Source: a virus
Reading direction: 5' to 3' (one strand)
Length of the DNA: 64,000 bases
Virus record (IMG/VR): IMGVR_UViG_3300043446_000617
Coordinates: 1 to 64,000 of that record
A program made the translations under genes and the position numbers. A model generated the notes under the pieces. That model had not been told where the DNA came from, made no database searches, and saw only the letters and a program-made list of their open reading frames with translations. Positions 23,601-31,773 of this stretch are shown one piece after another (the first letter of the stretch is position 1; each line of letters begins with the position of its first letter).

Positions 23601-24123
23601 TGGGTGGCAAGCAGGTCACAATACAACTAGCACAACCACAGGATCGTCAAACATTTACATTGGCGCAGCGTCAAGAGGTAGCGCGGCAACAAATAGTTCT
23701 GAAATTGTTATTGGTGTAAGTGCTAATGGTAAAGGCTCTAGCACTGGTTTTATTAACCCAAATAGCGGTGGCGTTTACCAAGGTAACAATTCATCTTCAT
23801 GGTCAACCACTTCTGACCAACGCTTGAAAAAAAATATTGCTGACAACAATGACGGCTTGGACAAGATCAATTCAATTCGTGTACGCAACTTTGAGTATCG
23901 CTTGCCAGAGGAAGTTGACACAGAACTTAGCCCTAATGACGCAATCAAAAAATCAGGTGTGCAACTTGGCGTAATTGCTCAAGAACTGCAAGCCGTTTTG
24001 CCTGAGTGCGTAAAGCAAGAATCGACTGGCGTTCTGTCTGTTGATACCGACAACCTGACTTGGTACTTAATTAATGCGGTCAAGGAATTGTCTGCTCGTA
24101 TAAAGCAATTGGAAGGAAACTGA
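20695..24123 (+). CDS. Tail fibre with repeat shaft and S74 chaperone domain
   Basis: 1142 residues. The N-terminal 40 (NFASKDNLSPGNPLKIVKG) match the right-copy fibre and should attach to the tail. Residues about 110-480 hold repeats of GTLPVANGGTGVTTSTG and SPTLVTPALGTPSS; about 545-985 hold YadA-head-like repeats (NTTGSNNTAMGSNALRS). The C-terminus has SDQRLKKNIADNNDG and LGVIAQELQAVLP, a Peptidase_S74 intramolecular chaperone that trims itself after trimer folding (Ser and Lys dyad visible). Confidence 0.9.
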   Translation: MSNYTKTTNFASKDNLSPGNPLKIVKGAEIDTEYNNIATAIATKTDNASANITGGSITGITDLAIADGGTGASTATAAINNLLPSQTSNANKYLQTDGTNVSWDAVSLSTSDITGTLPVANGGTGVTTSTGTGSVVLSNSPTLVTPALGTPASGVATNLTGLPLTTGVTGTLPVANGGTGVTTSTGTGSAVLSNSPTLVTPALGTPASATLTNATGLPISTGVSGLGTGVATFLATPTSANLATAVSDETGSGALVFANSPTLVTPALGTPSSGTLTNATGLPISTGVSGLGTGVATFLATPSSANLISAVTDETGTGSLVFATSPTLVTPALGTPSSATLTNATGLPISTGVSGLGTGVATALAGNVGSAGAPVVNGGVLGTPSSGTATNLTGLPLSTGVTGTLPVANGGTGVTTSTGSGNNVLSTSPTLVTPALGTPSSATLTNATGLPLSTGVIGTLPVANGGTGQTTYTDGQLLIGNSTGNTLTKATLTAGSGVTITNGGGSITIAASGGGASAATPTALGTVYGSMTTSGASPYLTALGYNAGASNTGVNNSAVGFSALNSNSSGTNNSALGIYALNLNTSGSYNTALGSYSMGSNTTASGNTGVGYYAVGSNTTGISNTGVGREALSSNTTGSYNTAVGALALTANTTGGEYNNAFGWQALKANTTGNENQAFGISAMLSNTTGSNNTAMGSNALRSNTTGTDHVAVGYQALYSNSTSNNLSALGSQAGYSMTGASGTFLGYRAGYSVTGTDNTVVGHDAMYATTTGTSNTAVGKQALRFNTTASNNTAVGYQAAYTNTTGASNTAVGYQSLYANTTGDISVAVGMNALKAQTTATQNTAMGYGAGAKLTSSSYNVAIGTSALGNMVNGANQNVAIGQNALLSYVNTSVSEGGAVAVGAGALQNCTTGGSNIAMGRNAGLSITTGALNTVIGDRAGESANSNYGVYLGSFCGIYTTGDYNTFIGWQAGHNTTSTTTGSSNIYIGAASRGSAATNSSEIVIGVSANGKGSSTGFINPNSGGVYQGNNSSSWSTTSDQRLKKNIADNNDGLDKINSIRVRNFEYRLPEEVDTELSPNDAIKKSGVQLGVIAQELQAVLPECVKQESTGVLSVDTDNLTWYLINAVKELSARIKQLEGN
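21040..22120 (+). repeat. Fibre shaft protein-level repeats
   Basis: The unit around VANGGTGVTTSTGTG / SPTLVTPALGTP / TNATGLPISTGVSGLGTG recurs about six times at the protein level, but the DNA of the units uses clearly different synonymous codons. Confidence 0.8.
22350..23650 (+). repeat. YadA-head-like repeat region of fibre
   Basis: About 30 short units of the form NTAVGYQAL plus xxNTTG. Predicted left-handed beta-roll shaft. Confidence 0.75.
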
Positions 24124-24124
24124 A

Positions 24125-24343
24125 ATGACTGAAGTAGCAACACCAACCGCAGAAGAAATTGCTCGCCATTATTATGCCGCCATAGATAGCGTCCATCTCA
24201 TCAATGCTGGCAAGCCTGAGCTGATGTCTGACGATGACTGGGCCGACTGCTTGTCACGCAACAAAGAACATCTAAAAATCATGTTAGCCAAAGACTTCTG
24301 GACAACAGAAGACTTGACACCCTTGCAACAGGCGGCATCATGA
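24125..24343 (+). CDS. Small post-fibre protein
   Basis: 72 residues directly after the fibre (PTAEEIARHYYAAIDSVHLI, MSDDDWADCLSRNKEHLKIM). Acidic and helical. Its position is typical of fibre-assembly chaperones; that role is inferred. The right copy has a different gene here. Confidence 0.6.
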   Translation: MTEVATPTAEEIARHYYAAIDSVHLINAGKPELMSDDDWADCLSRNKEHLKIMLAKDFWTTEDLTPLQQAAS

Positions 24344-24480
24344 CTTTAGAGTTAACACTTGAAGAAATCAATGCGCTATTGAACCTTATGGGAAAGACTG
24401 CTACTGAGAGTGGCTTCTTTCCTTTGATGGTTAAAATTAAAGAACAGGCAGAAGCGCAACTGCCAAAAGAATCGGAGTAA
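24340..24480 (+). CDS. Small hypothetical protein
   Basis: 46 residues (MTLELTLEEINALLNLMGKT, then GFFPLMVKIKEQAEAQL). ATGA overlap with the previous gene. Helical. Left copy only; function unknown. Confidence 0.6.
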   Translation: MTLELTLEEINALLNLMGKTATESGFFPLMVKIKEQAEAQLPKESE

Positions 24481-24486
24481 ACAATC

Positions 24487-26448
24487 ATGGCCGTAACGAA
24501 TGAACAAATTTTAGGGTTTTTGAACGCAAATCCTGGCATAAGTGATGCCGAGATCGTTGCGGCTATGGAGGCTTATGGAGTTTCTCCTGCTCAAATGGCT
24601 AAAGCTGTTGGAGTATCTGAAGGGGAAGTAGCGGCTCGTGTGGCAGCTACAGTCCCTCAAGGTCAATCAGTAACACTGGGTGACACCATTGTTCAACCTC
24701 AATATCAAGTTACTGGCTCTGGTGAAGACCAACAAGTCGGTGGTATTGAGAATGTCTATACCTATAAAGTAGGTGAAAACAAGACAGGTGGGGGGTATCA
24801 GCAATATAACCCTGATGGAACTCTTGCTCGAACTGGAACACAACAAGCAGTAAGCAACTCATTGACACCATTTATCTTGGGTTCTCTGGGATTGTTTGGC
24901 GGTCTTGGTGGTGGTTTTGAGAGCCTATTTGGTGGTGGCGCAGGCGCTACTGGAGCAGGTTCTACATTTGAAGCTTTGAATGCAGGTGCAGGAGCAGGTG
25001 CTGACTATCTTGGTGGCTCATTAGCCAATGTAGGCGCTGCTAGCACTATTGGCAACACTGGAATGACATTATCTGAGTTGACTCAACTCAATATGGCTTT
25101 AGGTGGTACTGGTGGCACTTTAGGTGCTTTGACTCTTGCTGAACAACTAGGTGGTTTGGCGGCAGGAACATTGACTGGCGCTGCGGTTTCTAATCTTGGT
25201 GGCACTACAGGAATGGGTGGTGGAACAGGGTTGCTTGCAGGTGCAGGTGGTTTAGGTCTGTCTACTACAGGTGCAGGTCTTGGTGCTGCAGGAACTGGTG
25301 CAGGCTTAACTGGTGGCGCTTTGACTGGTACTGGATTAGGTACAGGAAGCGTTCTATCAGGCTTAACAACTGGTGTTGGTACTGGTGTAGGAGCAGGCGT
25401 TGGGTCTACTTTGGCAGGTGTAGGAACTGCACTTGGTACTGGATTGACTGCAGGTGCAACAGGTTTAGGTGGATTAACTGCTGCTCAATTGGGCGCTTTG
25501 TTGTCAGGTGGTTTGACTTTAGGTGGTGGCTTGATGCAAAGCCAAACATCAAAGGATGCTGCTATTAAAGCTCAAGCCAAGATCGATGCAGAGACTGCTG
25601 CAGCTAAACAAGCAGCTGCATTCCGACCTGTTGGTATGACAACTCGATTTGGAACTTCACAATTCCAAGTTGATCCAGTTACAGGTCAATTGACAAGCGC
25701 AGGCTACACATTAAGTCCTGAAGCTAAGTATGCTCAAGACAAGTTGGCAGCTCAAGCTAATATTGGTCTTCAGCAGATTGAACAAGCACAAGGTCAATTT
25801 GCTCCATTGCAAACAGGCGCTCAAAGTTTGTTTACTTTAGGTAATAAATATTTGGCTCAAACACCAGAAGACGTTGCCAAGAACTATCTTGCTCAACAGA
25901 TGGCTTTGTTGCAACCTGGTCGTGAGTTGGAATTGGCTAACTTGCAGAATAAATTGCAACAACAGGGTCGTGCGGGTCTTTCAGTGGCTCAAGGCGGTGC
26001 ATTGGGTGCTACAACTCCTGAATTACAGGCTTTGTATAACGCTCGTGCAATGCAAGAGGCTCAGTTGGCTGCTCAAGCTCAACAAGCGGGTCAACAACAA
26101 GTTCAATTCGGTGCAGGGTTACTTGGTACAGGCGCTCAAACATTGGGTCAGTACTATGCAGGTCAACAAGCGGCCTATGCTCCATACACCACTGCATTGG
26201 GTCAAGTTCAGGCTCTGGAAGCCGCAGGTCAGCAACCATTCACAATGAGTACTAACCTTGCTCAACAAACTGCACAAGCAGGTGCTAATGTTGGAAAACT
26301 TGGCTTAACAGGAGCAGGTCAGAGCGTAGAGTTGGCAACTGGTCAAGCAGCCACTAACAACCCATACGCATCATTCTTGAGTGGCTTGGGTGCATCGCCA
26401 ACATTTGGTACTGCTGCAGGCAATGTCATTGGCGGTTTATTCGCATAA
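24487..26448 (+). CDS. Internal virion (ejection) protein 1, glycine-rich
   Basis: 653 residues. N-terminal helical repeat (TNEQILGFLNANPGISDAEI, YGVSPAQMAKAVGVSEGEVA), a long Gly/Ala/Leu-rich hydrophobic region (about 135-360), then a Gln/Ala-rich helical region (QAAFRPVGMTTRFGTSQFQV onward). First of three consecutive large genes that match the position and composition of podoviral ejection proteins, which enter the host and may form a trans-envelope channel. Homologue 56907-58793. Confidence 0.68.
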   Translation: MAVTNEQILGFLNANPGISDAEIVAAMEAYGVSPAQMAKAVGVSEGEVAARVAATVPQGQSVTLGDTIVQPQYQVTGSGEDQQVGGIENVYTYKVGENKTGGGYQQYNPDGTLARTGTQQAVSNSLTPFILGSLGLFGGLGGGFESLFGGGAGATGAGSTFEALNAGAGAGADYLGGSLANVGAASTIGNTGMTLSELTQLNMALGGTGGTLGALTLAEQLGGLAAGTLTGAAVSNLGGTTGMGGGTGLLAGAGGLGLSTTGAGLGAAGTGAGLTGGALTGTGLGTGSVLSGLTTGVGTGVGAGVGSTLAGVGTALGTGLTAGATGLGGLTAAQLGALLSGGLTLGGGLMQSQTSKDAAIKAQAKIDAETAAAKQAAAFRPVGMTTRFGTSQFQVDPVTGQLTSAGYTLSPEAKYAQDKLAAQANIGLQQIEQAQGQFAPLQTGAQSLFTLGNKYLAQTPEDVAKNYLAQQMALLQPGRELELANLQNKLQQQGRAGLSVAQGGALGATTPELQALYNARAMQEAQLAAQAQQAGQQQVQFGAGLLGTGAQTLGQYYAGQQAAYAPYTTALGQVQALEAAGQQPFTMSTNLAQQTAQAGANVGKLGLTGAGQSVELATGQAATNNPYASFLSGLGASPTFGTAAGNVIGGLFA

Positions 26449-26457
26449 GGATTCATC

Positions 26458-27756
26458 ATGGCAGAAAATATCGTAGGCGGTCTTTTTGGAATAACACCTC
26501 AAATGTATGGTGAGCAACAGAGAGTTGGCGCTTTAAATGAAGGCATCTCTTTGGCAAACCTAAATCCTGCTGCTCGTGGTGCGGCATTGACCTATGCAGG
26601 AGCTAAAGGTCTAGGCACTGCTTTAGGTGGCGTTATGGGTGCAGAAGACCCACAACTCAAGATGATTAGTGCTCGTAATGCTATTGCTCAACAGATTGAT
26701 CAAACTGATCCTAAATCTGTTTTAAGAGGCGCTCAAATGTTGGCACAGATTGGCGACCAACAAGGTGCTATTGCATTAGCTCAACTTGCTCGTCAAGCTC
26801 AAAGTGAAATGGCTTTGACTCAACAACGCCAAGCTGCACAAATGTCTTCAATGGCTACTGCTGCTAAAACACAATTGTCTATCAAACAAGAAGAACAATT
26901 GCGTGATGAGTTGTCTAAACTTGGTCCAGATGCTACGCAAGAACAAATCCTTTCTGTAGTGACAAAATATGGTTCTCCAGATAAGGTTTTAGCTTCTCTA
27001 CAAGGCTCTGCTGATAGACAGTTAGCTAATCAAGCACGAATTGATGCGGCTAAAGTTGCTGCAGAAGCACGAATTGATGCGGCTCGTGAGGCAGGCGCTA
27101 CAAGAGTTCAAGTTGCTCAAATGCAGGCAGATGCTCGTAGAGATATTGCACAAATGGCTCAGTCATTTAAGCAGGCTCAATCTGAGCAATTATTGACTCC
27201 TAAAGAACTTCAAAAGCGTGAATCGGCATATCCACAGGCTACTTCTGCAATCAAGAGTTTTGAGACTAAATCTGATGCATTTGTTGCAGATATTGAGAAG
27301 TTGCGTGATCACCCTGGTCTTCCTGAAATTACAGGCTTTGCTGCAGGTCGATTGCCTGGCCTAACTGCCAATGGTCGTGCGGCTCAAGCTTTGTACGACA
27401 AGATTGTCGCTAAAGGTGGTTTCCAAGCACTGCAAGACTTGCGTGATGCCTCTAAAACTGGTGGCGCTTTGGGTAATGTGTCTAATCAAGAAGGCAAGCA
27501 ACTTACTGCCTCATTTGGTGCTATTGACCGCAGACAAGATGTTAAGGATGTTCGTGAGGCTCTTAACCAAGCAATTGGTGACATTCAAGGCTCTAAAACA
27601 CGCCTTAAAGAAGCCTATGACATGACATACTCATACAAGGCTGAACAACCTAAAAAAGCTTTGACTGGTGAAGATCAGCAAGCCTTAGATTGGGCTAATA
27701 AGAATCCTAATGATCTTCGTGCAGCTCAAATCAAGAAACGACTAGGAGAGAAATAA
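26458..27756 (+). CDS. Internal virion (ejection) protein 2, coiled coil
   Basis: 432 residues. Hydrophobic N-terminus (AENIVGGLFGITPQMYGEQQ), then long Ala/Gln-rich coiled coil (TQQRQAAQMSSMATAAKTQL, ANQARIDAAKVAAEARIDAA), then a conserved C-terminal half (FAAGRLPGLTANGRAAQALY, TGGALGNVSNQEGKQLTASF). Probable ejection protein by position. Homologue 58803-60101; C-terminal half most conserved. Confidence 0.65.
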   Translation: MAENIVGGLFGITPQMYGEQQRVGALNEGISLANLNPAARGAALTYAGAKGLGTALGGVMGAEDPQLKMISARNAIAQQIDQTDPKSVLRGAQMLAQIGDQQGAIALAQLARQAQSEMALTQQRQAAQMSSMATAAKTQLSIKQEEQLRDELSKLGPDATQEQILSVVTKYGSPDKVLASLQGSADRQLANQARIDAAKVAAEARIDAAREAGATRVQVAQMQADARRDIAQMAQSFKQAQSEQLLTPKELQKRESAYPQATSAIKSFETKSDAFVADIEKLRDHPGLPEITGFAAGRLPGLTANGRAAQALYDKIVAKGGFQALQDLRDASKTGGALGNVSNQEGKQLTASFGAIDRRQDVKDVREALNQAIGDIQGSKTRLKEAYDMTYSYKAEQPKKALTGEDQQALDWANKNPNDLRAAQIKKRLGEK

Positions 27757-29792
27757 TGGCTGAATTTGACCCAGACGCATATCTTGGCAAAACTGCAGAA
27801 TTCGACCCTAACAAATATTTGGGCATTCAACCTCAAGTGGCAGATGAAACTGCTCGTTTAGCTTCAAGATATCCTGCTCCAATGTCGGAGCAAATACCAG
27901 GTTATGGCAAGCCAGTTCCTGCTTCTAAGAATCAACCAAATCTTAGTTTAAAAGAGTTGCTTTATCGCAACATCGCTAAACCAGTAGTTGCTCCAACAGT
28001 GGAGGCTCTTGGAGCAGTTGGTGGTGGTCTTCTAGGAACTCCACTTGGCCCTGCAGGTGTTGTCGGTGGAGCAGGACTTGGTTATGGAATGGCTAAAGAG
28101 GCCTTGAAGTTAGGTGATATCTACCTTGGTGGAATGACTCCAGAAGAAGCCAAAACAGAACCAGTCAAGAATATTCTTGAAGGTGCTACTTATGAGGCAG
28201 GAGGACGGGTAGTTGCTCCATTGCTTGCTAAAGGAATTGGCAAGGCTATTGACCTTGTTAATGCGCCTACTCAGAAAGCTGCAAGCTTGGCTCAGTTGGC
28301 ATTAGGTAAAGACCTGCCAAACGTCATTTCTGCGCTTAAAAATGCACCTGCAAATGCAAGTGTTGCAGAGGTTACTGCCTCTGTAAACAATCCAACTTGG
28401 CAGGCATTGATTGATGATGCTCTTAAGCAAGACCCACAATTCATACGCAAAATCCGTTTGTTTAACGAAGAAGAATCTTTGAAGGCTCTTTCTAAGTTGG
28501 CAGGCGGTGAGAATGCTGCAGAAGTTCGCTCTGTCGCTGAGAAGGCTAAATCTGCTCTTAATCAGATTACGACTCCATCACGAGAAGCCGCATTGGATCG
28601 GGCTAATCTTGGTAAAGCAGTAGCAGACTATGAGACTCAAGCAGGAATGCTTAGTGCAGAAGCAGCCGCTAAAGTTGCAGATGTTCGTAGGTTGATTGCA
28701 GCAGGTGATTTGGCAGAAGCTGCAGGTCGCCTTGAGTTAATCAAGAAGGGTATTCCTGTTGGATTTACCAAGTACACCTATAAGGGTGATTTGGCTCAAA
28801 TGGCAGATAACTGGGCTTCTAAGGCGGCACAGGCTTCCTTGGATTTAGGTCAAGGCGCTCGTTTTGCCCAAGGCGCTGCTGATGCTTTGCGTTCTGTTGG
28901 AATCAAGCCAATTGAAGGCGCTAGTTTGTCTAGAAGCATCTCTTCTATTGCCAATAATCCTCGTTTCGCAGGCGATGATGTGTTGGTAGGTGCAGTTAAG
29001 AATGTTGCTGATGACATTGCTCGTTGGACAAACAATGGCGGTGTTGTGGATGCAGTTGCTTTGGATGCGATTCGCAAGAATTCTGTCAATGCGGCTATTC
29101 AGAAGCTTCGTCCTGGCATTGATGCAACTTCTCAACGAAATCTTGCTTCTAAGGTTCTTGGAGACATTCGACCAATCATTATTGATGCAATTGAAGAGTC
29201 TGGTGGCAAAGGTTATCGCCAATATTTGGCTGACTACACCAAAGGCATGGAAAAGATTGCTGAACGCAAACTTACTGGTGAAGCACTCAAACTTTGGAAG
29301 ACCAATAAAGATGGTTTTGTGCGTTTAGTGCAGAACGAATCTCCAGAAGAGGTGGAGAAGATTCTTGGACCAGGCAAATACAACATTGCTTCTGAATTAG
29401 CAGAAAACTCAATGAATGTCTTGCGAGATCAAGCAAATAAGCGTTTGACTCAATTGTCTGTTGCTGAACAAGTAAGCGAAGGGAAGTCTGCTTTATCTCA
29501 ATTGCTGAAACAACAAACTTCTTACATTCGATTCCCATCATATTTGAGCGTATTGGCCTCCTCTACAAATAAAGTGATTAGTGAGTTGGAGAAGGCTGTT
29601 GGACAGAAGACATTGAAGACTTTGACAGAAGCCATGAAGACACCTCAAGGTGCTGCTGATTTGTTGTCAACATTGCCTGCTTCGGAGCGAGTTCAAGTGT
29701 TGAAAATATTGTCAGACCCAAGCCAATGGAGTCCAACAATTAGTTCATCAACTACCTTTGGTCTCAAAGGTGCAATGTCAACAGAAGAATAA
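27756..29792 (+). CDS. Internal virion (ejection) protein 3
   Basis: 678 residues. Two N-terminal FDPxxYLG copies, a Gly-rich hydrophobic segment (GAVGGGLLGTPLGPAGVVGG), then a long helical body (ENAAEVRSVAEKAKSALNQI, KVADVRRLIAAGDLAEAAGR). Start overlaps the previous stop. The size and order of the three genes fit a podoviral core/ejection set. No lytic transglycosylase motif seen. Homologue 60101-62158. Confidence 0.65.
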   Translation: MAEFDPDAYLGKTAEFDPNKYLGIQPQVADETARLASRYPAPMSEQIPGYGKPVPASKNQPNLSLKELLYRNIAKPVVAPTVEALGAVGGGLLGTPLGPAGVVGGAGLGYGMAKEALKLGDIYLGGMTPEEAKTEPVKNILEGATYEAGGRVVAPLLAKGIGKAIDLVNAPTQKAASLAQLALGKDLPNVISALKNAPANASVAEVTASVNNPTWQALIDDALKQDPQFIRKIRLFNEEESLKALSKLAGGENAAEVRSVAEKAKSALNQITTPSREAALDRANLGKAVADYETQAGMLSAEAAAKVADVRRLIAAGDLAEAAGRLELIKKGIPVGFTKYTYKGDLAQMADNWASKAAQASLDLGQGARFAQGAADALRSVGIKPIEGASLSRSISSIANNPRFAGDDVLVGAVKNVADDIARWTNNGGVVDAVALDAIRKNSVNAAIQKLRPGIDATSQRNLASKVLGDIRPIIIDAIEESGGKGYRQYLADYTKGMEKIAERKLTGEALKLWKTNKDGFVRLVQNESPEEVEKILGPGKYNIASELAENSMNVLRDQANKRLTQLSVAEQVSEGKSALSQLLKQQTSYIRFPSYLSVLASSTNKVISELEKAVGQKTLKTLTEAMKTPQGAADLLSTLPASERVQVLKILSDPSQWSPTISSSTTFGLKGAMSTEE

Positions 29793-29887
29793 TGATTGAC
29801 TGGGCTGAAGCAATTATTGCGTCAGTCTGCATTGCTTGCTTCATTGTCTTTGGAACATACATGATTATTTGGTGCGGAATATGGTAA
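29792..29887 (+). CDS. 31-residue single-span membrane protein
   Basis: MIDWAEAIIASVCIACFIVF, then GTYMIIWCGIW. Starts in a TAATG overlap. A similar short membrane peptide with different sequence sits at the same place in the right copy (62158-62250). Lysis or membrane role possible. Confidence 0.6.
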   Translation: MIDWAEAIIASVCIACFIVFGTYMIIWCGIW

Positions 29888-30591
29888 CTAAAAAACCTCC
29901 AGCTAAAGTAGCGCCTGTAAAACGAGCTATCCCTAAGACTGCTCCAAAACCAAAATCAGAGCCTTCAGTGTCTGTTACTCATGCTCGTAAAAAACCTGAG
30001 TCTTATGCTGACAAAGTAATTGAACTGATTAAGTGGGTAGACAATCCATTCAAACTGTTCACAGTTATTTTGTTGTCGTTTATGTTCTTTGCAGGATATT
30101 TTGCTTGGGATTCACGTCAAGTTTTGTTGCAAGCAATTACAAACTCTAGTCATCAAACAGAACTTAAAGATACACCATCGCTATTGCAAGTGGCATTAGC
30201 TGTACAGCGTGATCTTGAGGCTGAGACTGTAACTGTTCACAAGGCTAGTCTAGTTGTTAATTCACGCACAACGCTATTTGCTTTGAACGCTAAAGGTCAT
30301 GACAAGACAATGGATGGACTTAATTCATCATTGTTCAACAAAGACCCACAAAGAAACCAGTCGATGATTGCTATGCTTGGTGGCGAAGTCTACTGCGATA
30401 AGTTAGTGGTTACAGGAAAGAACTCTGATTGGGAAGAAAAGCAGGGCGTTAAATTTGTTTGTCGTGGTGGGATTCCTCCGCAAATGGGCGAGTTTGATGG
30501 TTATATATCTGTAGGTTTCAGAGAGATTCCAGAAGACGCAACTGAAATCAAGACAAGAATCAATCTAGCCACTACCGAGATGAGTAAATGA
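29881..30591 (+). CDS. Membrane-anchored protein with Lys/Pro-rich N-terminus
   Basis: 236 residues from ATG 29881, overlapping the previous stop. A basic Pro-rich cytoplasmic stretch (KKPPAKVAPVKRAIPKTAPK), one membrane helix (FKLFTVILLSFMFFAGYFAW), and a C-terminal domain of about 150 residues, probably periplasmic. Left copy only. It stands where holins and lysis accessories are found; function unknown. Confidence 0.6.
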   Translation: MVTKKPPAKVAPVKRAIPKTAPKPKSEPSVSVTHARKKPESYADKVIELIKWVDNPFKLFTVILLSFMFFAGYFAWDSRQVLLQAITNSSHQTELKDTPSLLQVALAVQRDLEAETVTVHKASLVVNSRTTLFALNAKGHDKTMDGLNSSLFNKDPQRNQSMIAMLGGEVYCDKLVVTGKNSDWEEKQGVKFVCRGGIPPQMGEFDGYISVGFREIPEDATEIKTRINLATTEMSK

Positions 30592-30878
30592 GATGGTTAG
30601 TGCTATGCCTGTTTTCCGCATGGTTACTGGTATCGGCACAACCCAAGCAGTGTTTGTTGACAGACTTTTATGCAATTACTTGGTTAAACGATCCGACACT
30701 TAGGCATATGCAGTTGTCTAGGTGGTTAACCACTAATGGAGACAGTTGTACGGCAGAGCAGTTGGTGGTGCTTTGGAATAGATTGGCAGAATGGGCTGGC
30801 GCTGCTGATTCTGGTGAACTAAGGGCAAAGATTCTTTACTTTTACGCTAGAGCAAGGGAAAGGGAGGATAAGAAATGA
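30588..30878 (+). CDS. Small secreted protein
   Basis: 96 residues. Signal peptide MRWLVLCLFSAWLLVSA with likely cleavage before QPK. The mature part is helical and Trp-rich (YAITWLNDPTLRHMQLSRWL, ELRAKILYFYARARERE). Left copy only. Periplasmic lysis or exclusion factor is possible; unproven. Confidence 0.6.
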   Translation: MRWLVLCLFSAWLLVSAQPKQCLLTDFYAITWLNDPTLRHMQLSRWLTTNGDSCTAEQLVVLWNRLAEWAGAADSGELRAKILYFYARAREREDKK

Positions 30879-31111
30879 TAGACAAAATCCGATGGTTTCC
30901 AATGGTTGATGCTTCTGGCTATCCAGATAAGACAGATGCCACTCAAAAGCGCATTGAAAAGCACCAGGACGAGTATCGAATGGCTGTTAAATCTGCCAAA
31001 GCGGAACGCAAGATTGACGATATTTTGCTTGAGTTGTACAACAAAAGAGCAGAGCAACAGAAGCTTAGGCTTGAGATTTTCACCAATAGAAAACTAGACT
31101 TCTATGTATAA
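30875..31111 (+). CDS. Small charged helical protein
   Basis: 78 residues, ATGA overlap. Lys/Glu-rich coiled coil (QKRIEKHQDEYRMAVKSAKA, YNKRAEQQKLRLEIF), ending LDFYV. The right copy has a shorter, similarly placed coiled coil (63009-63176) ending VDVYV, which may be a distant homologue. Confidence 0.6.
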   Translation: MIDKIRWFPMVDASGYPDKTDATQKRIEKHQDEYRMAVKSAKAERKIDDILLELYNKRAEQQKLRLEIFTNRKLDFYV

Positions 31112-31310
31112 AGTACTTTTATTGGTTTTGTTGTTGTCTGGATGTAAGGATGTCTACAGGTATCCCTGCCAGAACCCTGATAACTTTATCTTGGAACAGT
31201 GCCAAAAGCCTAAATGTCTGTTTACTCAACAATGTCCTGAGTACCTGGTAGCCCCAATTCTTGAAAAAAAGGTTAATGATGTCCCAACAGAAACCAAGAC
31301 CAACAATTGA
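31104..31310 (+). CDS. Cysteine-rich lipoprotein
   Basis: 68 residues. Signal sequence MYKVLLLVLLLSGC with lipobox LSGC; the mature part has YPCQNPDNF, EQCQKPKCLFTQQCPEYLVA. Predicted outer-membrane or inner-membrane lipoprotein with four further cysteines. Homologue 63169-63375. Common in podophage lysis regions; function unknown. Confidence 0.7.
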   Translation: MYKVLLLVLLLSGCKDVYRYPCQNPDNFILEQCQKPKCLFTQQCPEYLVAPILEKKVNDVPTETKTNN

Positions 31311-31773
31311 AGAGATAGAAACCTATGTTTGGGGATTTGTGGTCGTTGTGGTCACATTGATTCTGTGCTTCATCGTTGTGGCTTTGCTCTACTCTGTGAC
31401 ATTCGTGACTCAGCCAATCAAGAGTATGGCCCCGATTGATATGGCATATACCAAGATGCTCAATGACATCGTTTTGCTCATTGTTGGTGGAATCGGTGGA
31501 GTTATCGGTAAAAAGGGCGTAGGAAGCGCTATAAACGCCATCCAAGGCACTCCAACACCGCCTCCAGTGCAACCTAGTCCACCACCTGTTCAAACGCCTG
31601 TAGCGACTTCTACTTGGAGTCCTACAACTTCTGCGCCAAACTGGTTAAATTTCAAGAATCCTGACCTAGATGAGTCTTGGACACCACCACCTCCTCCAAC
31701 CACGCCTCCTGACCACTTAGAACCTGATCACGAGCGTGAAGAGCTAGCAAAAGCAAGAAAAGAGGCTGAATAA
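31276..31773 (+). CDS. Putative holin-like membrane protein with Pro-rich tail
   Basis: 165 residues from ATG 31276; a second ATG follows at once. Two membrane segments (WGFVVVVVTLILCFIVVALL, and LNDIVLLIVGGIGGVIG), then a Pro-rich cytoplasmic tail (TPTPPPVQPSPPPVQTPV). Two spans, next to Rz/Rz1 and the endolysin, fit a class II holin; not proven. Homologue 63347-63859. Confidence 0.6.
   Translation: MMSQQKPRPTIEEIETYVWGFVVVVVTLILCFIVVALLYSVTFVTQPIKSMAPIDMAYTKMLNDIVLLIVGGIGGVIGKKGVGSAINAIQGTPTPPPVQPSPPPVQTPVATSTWSPTTSAPNWLNFKNPDLDESWTPPPPPTTPPDHLEPDHEREELAKARKEAE

Noticed and set aside
21040-23650. Regular repeats as a CRISPR array
   Set aside because: The repeats are within an open fibre frame, vary in DNA, and have no constant-length spacers.
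25874-26248. 124-codon alternative-frame ORF in ejection protein 1 (and its right-copy analogue at 58327)
   Set aside because: Gln-rich (CAA) codon runs keep other frames open by composition; no start signal or recognisable domain, unlike the methyltransferase overlap.
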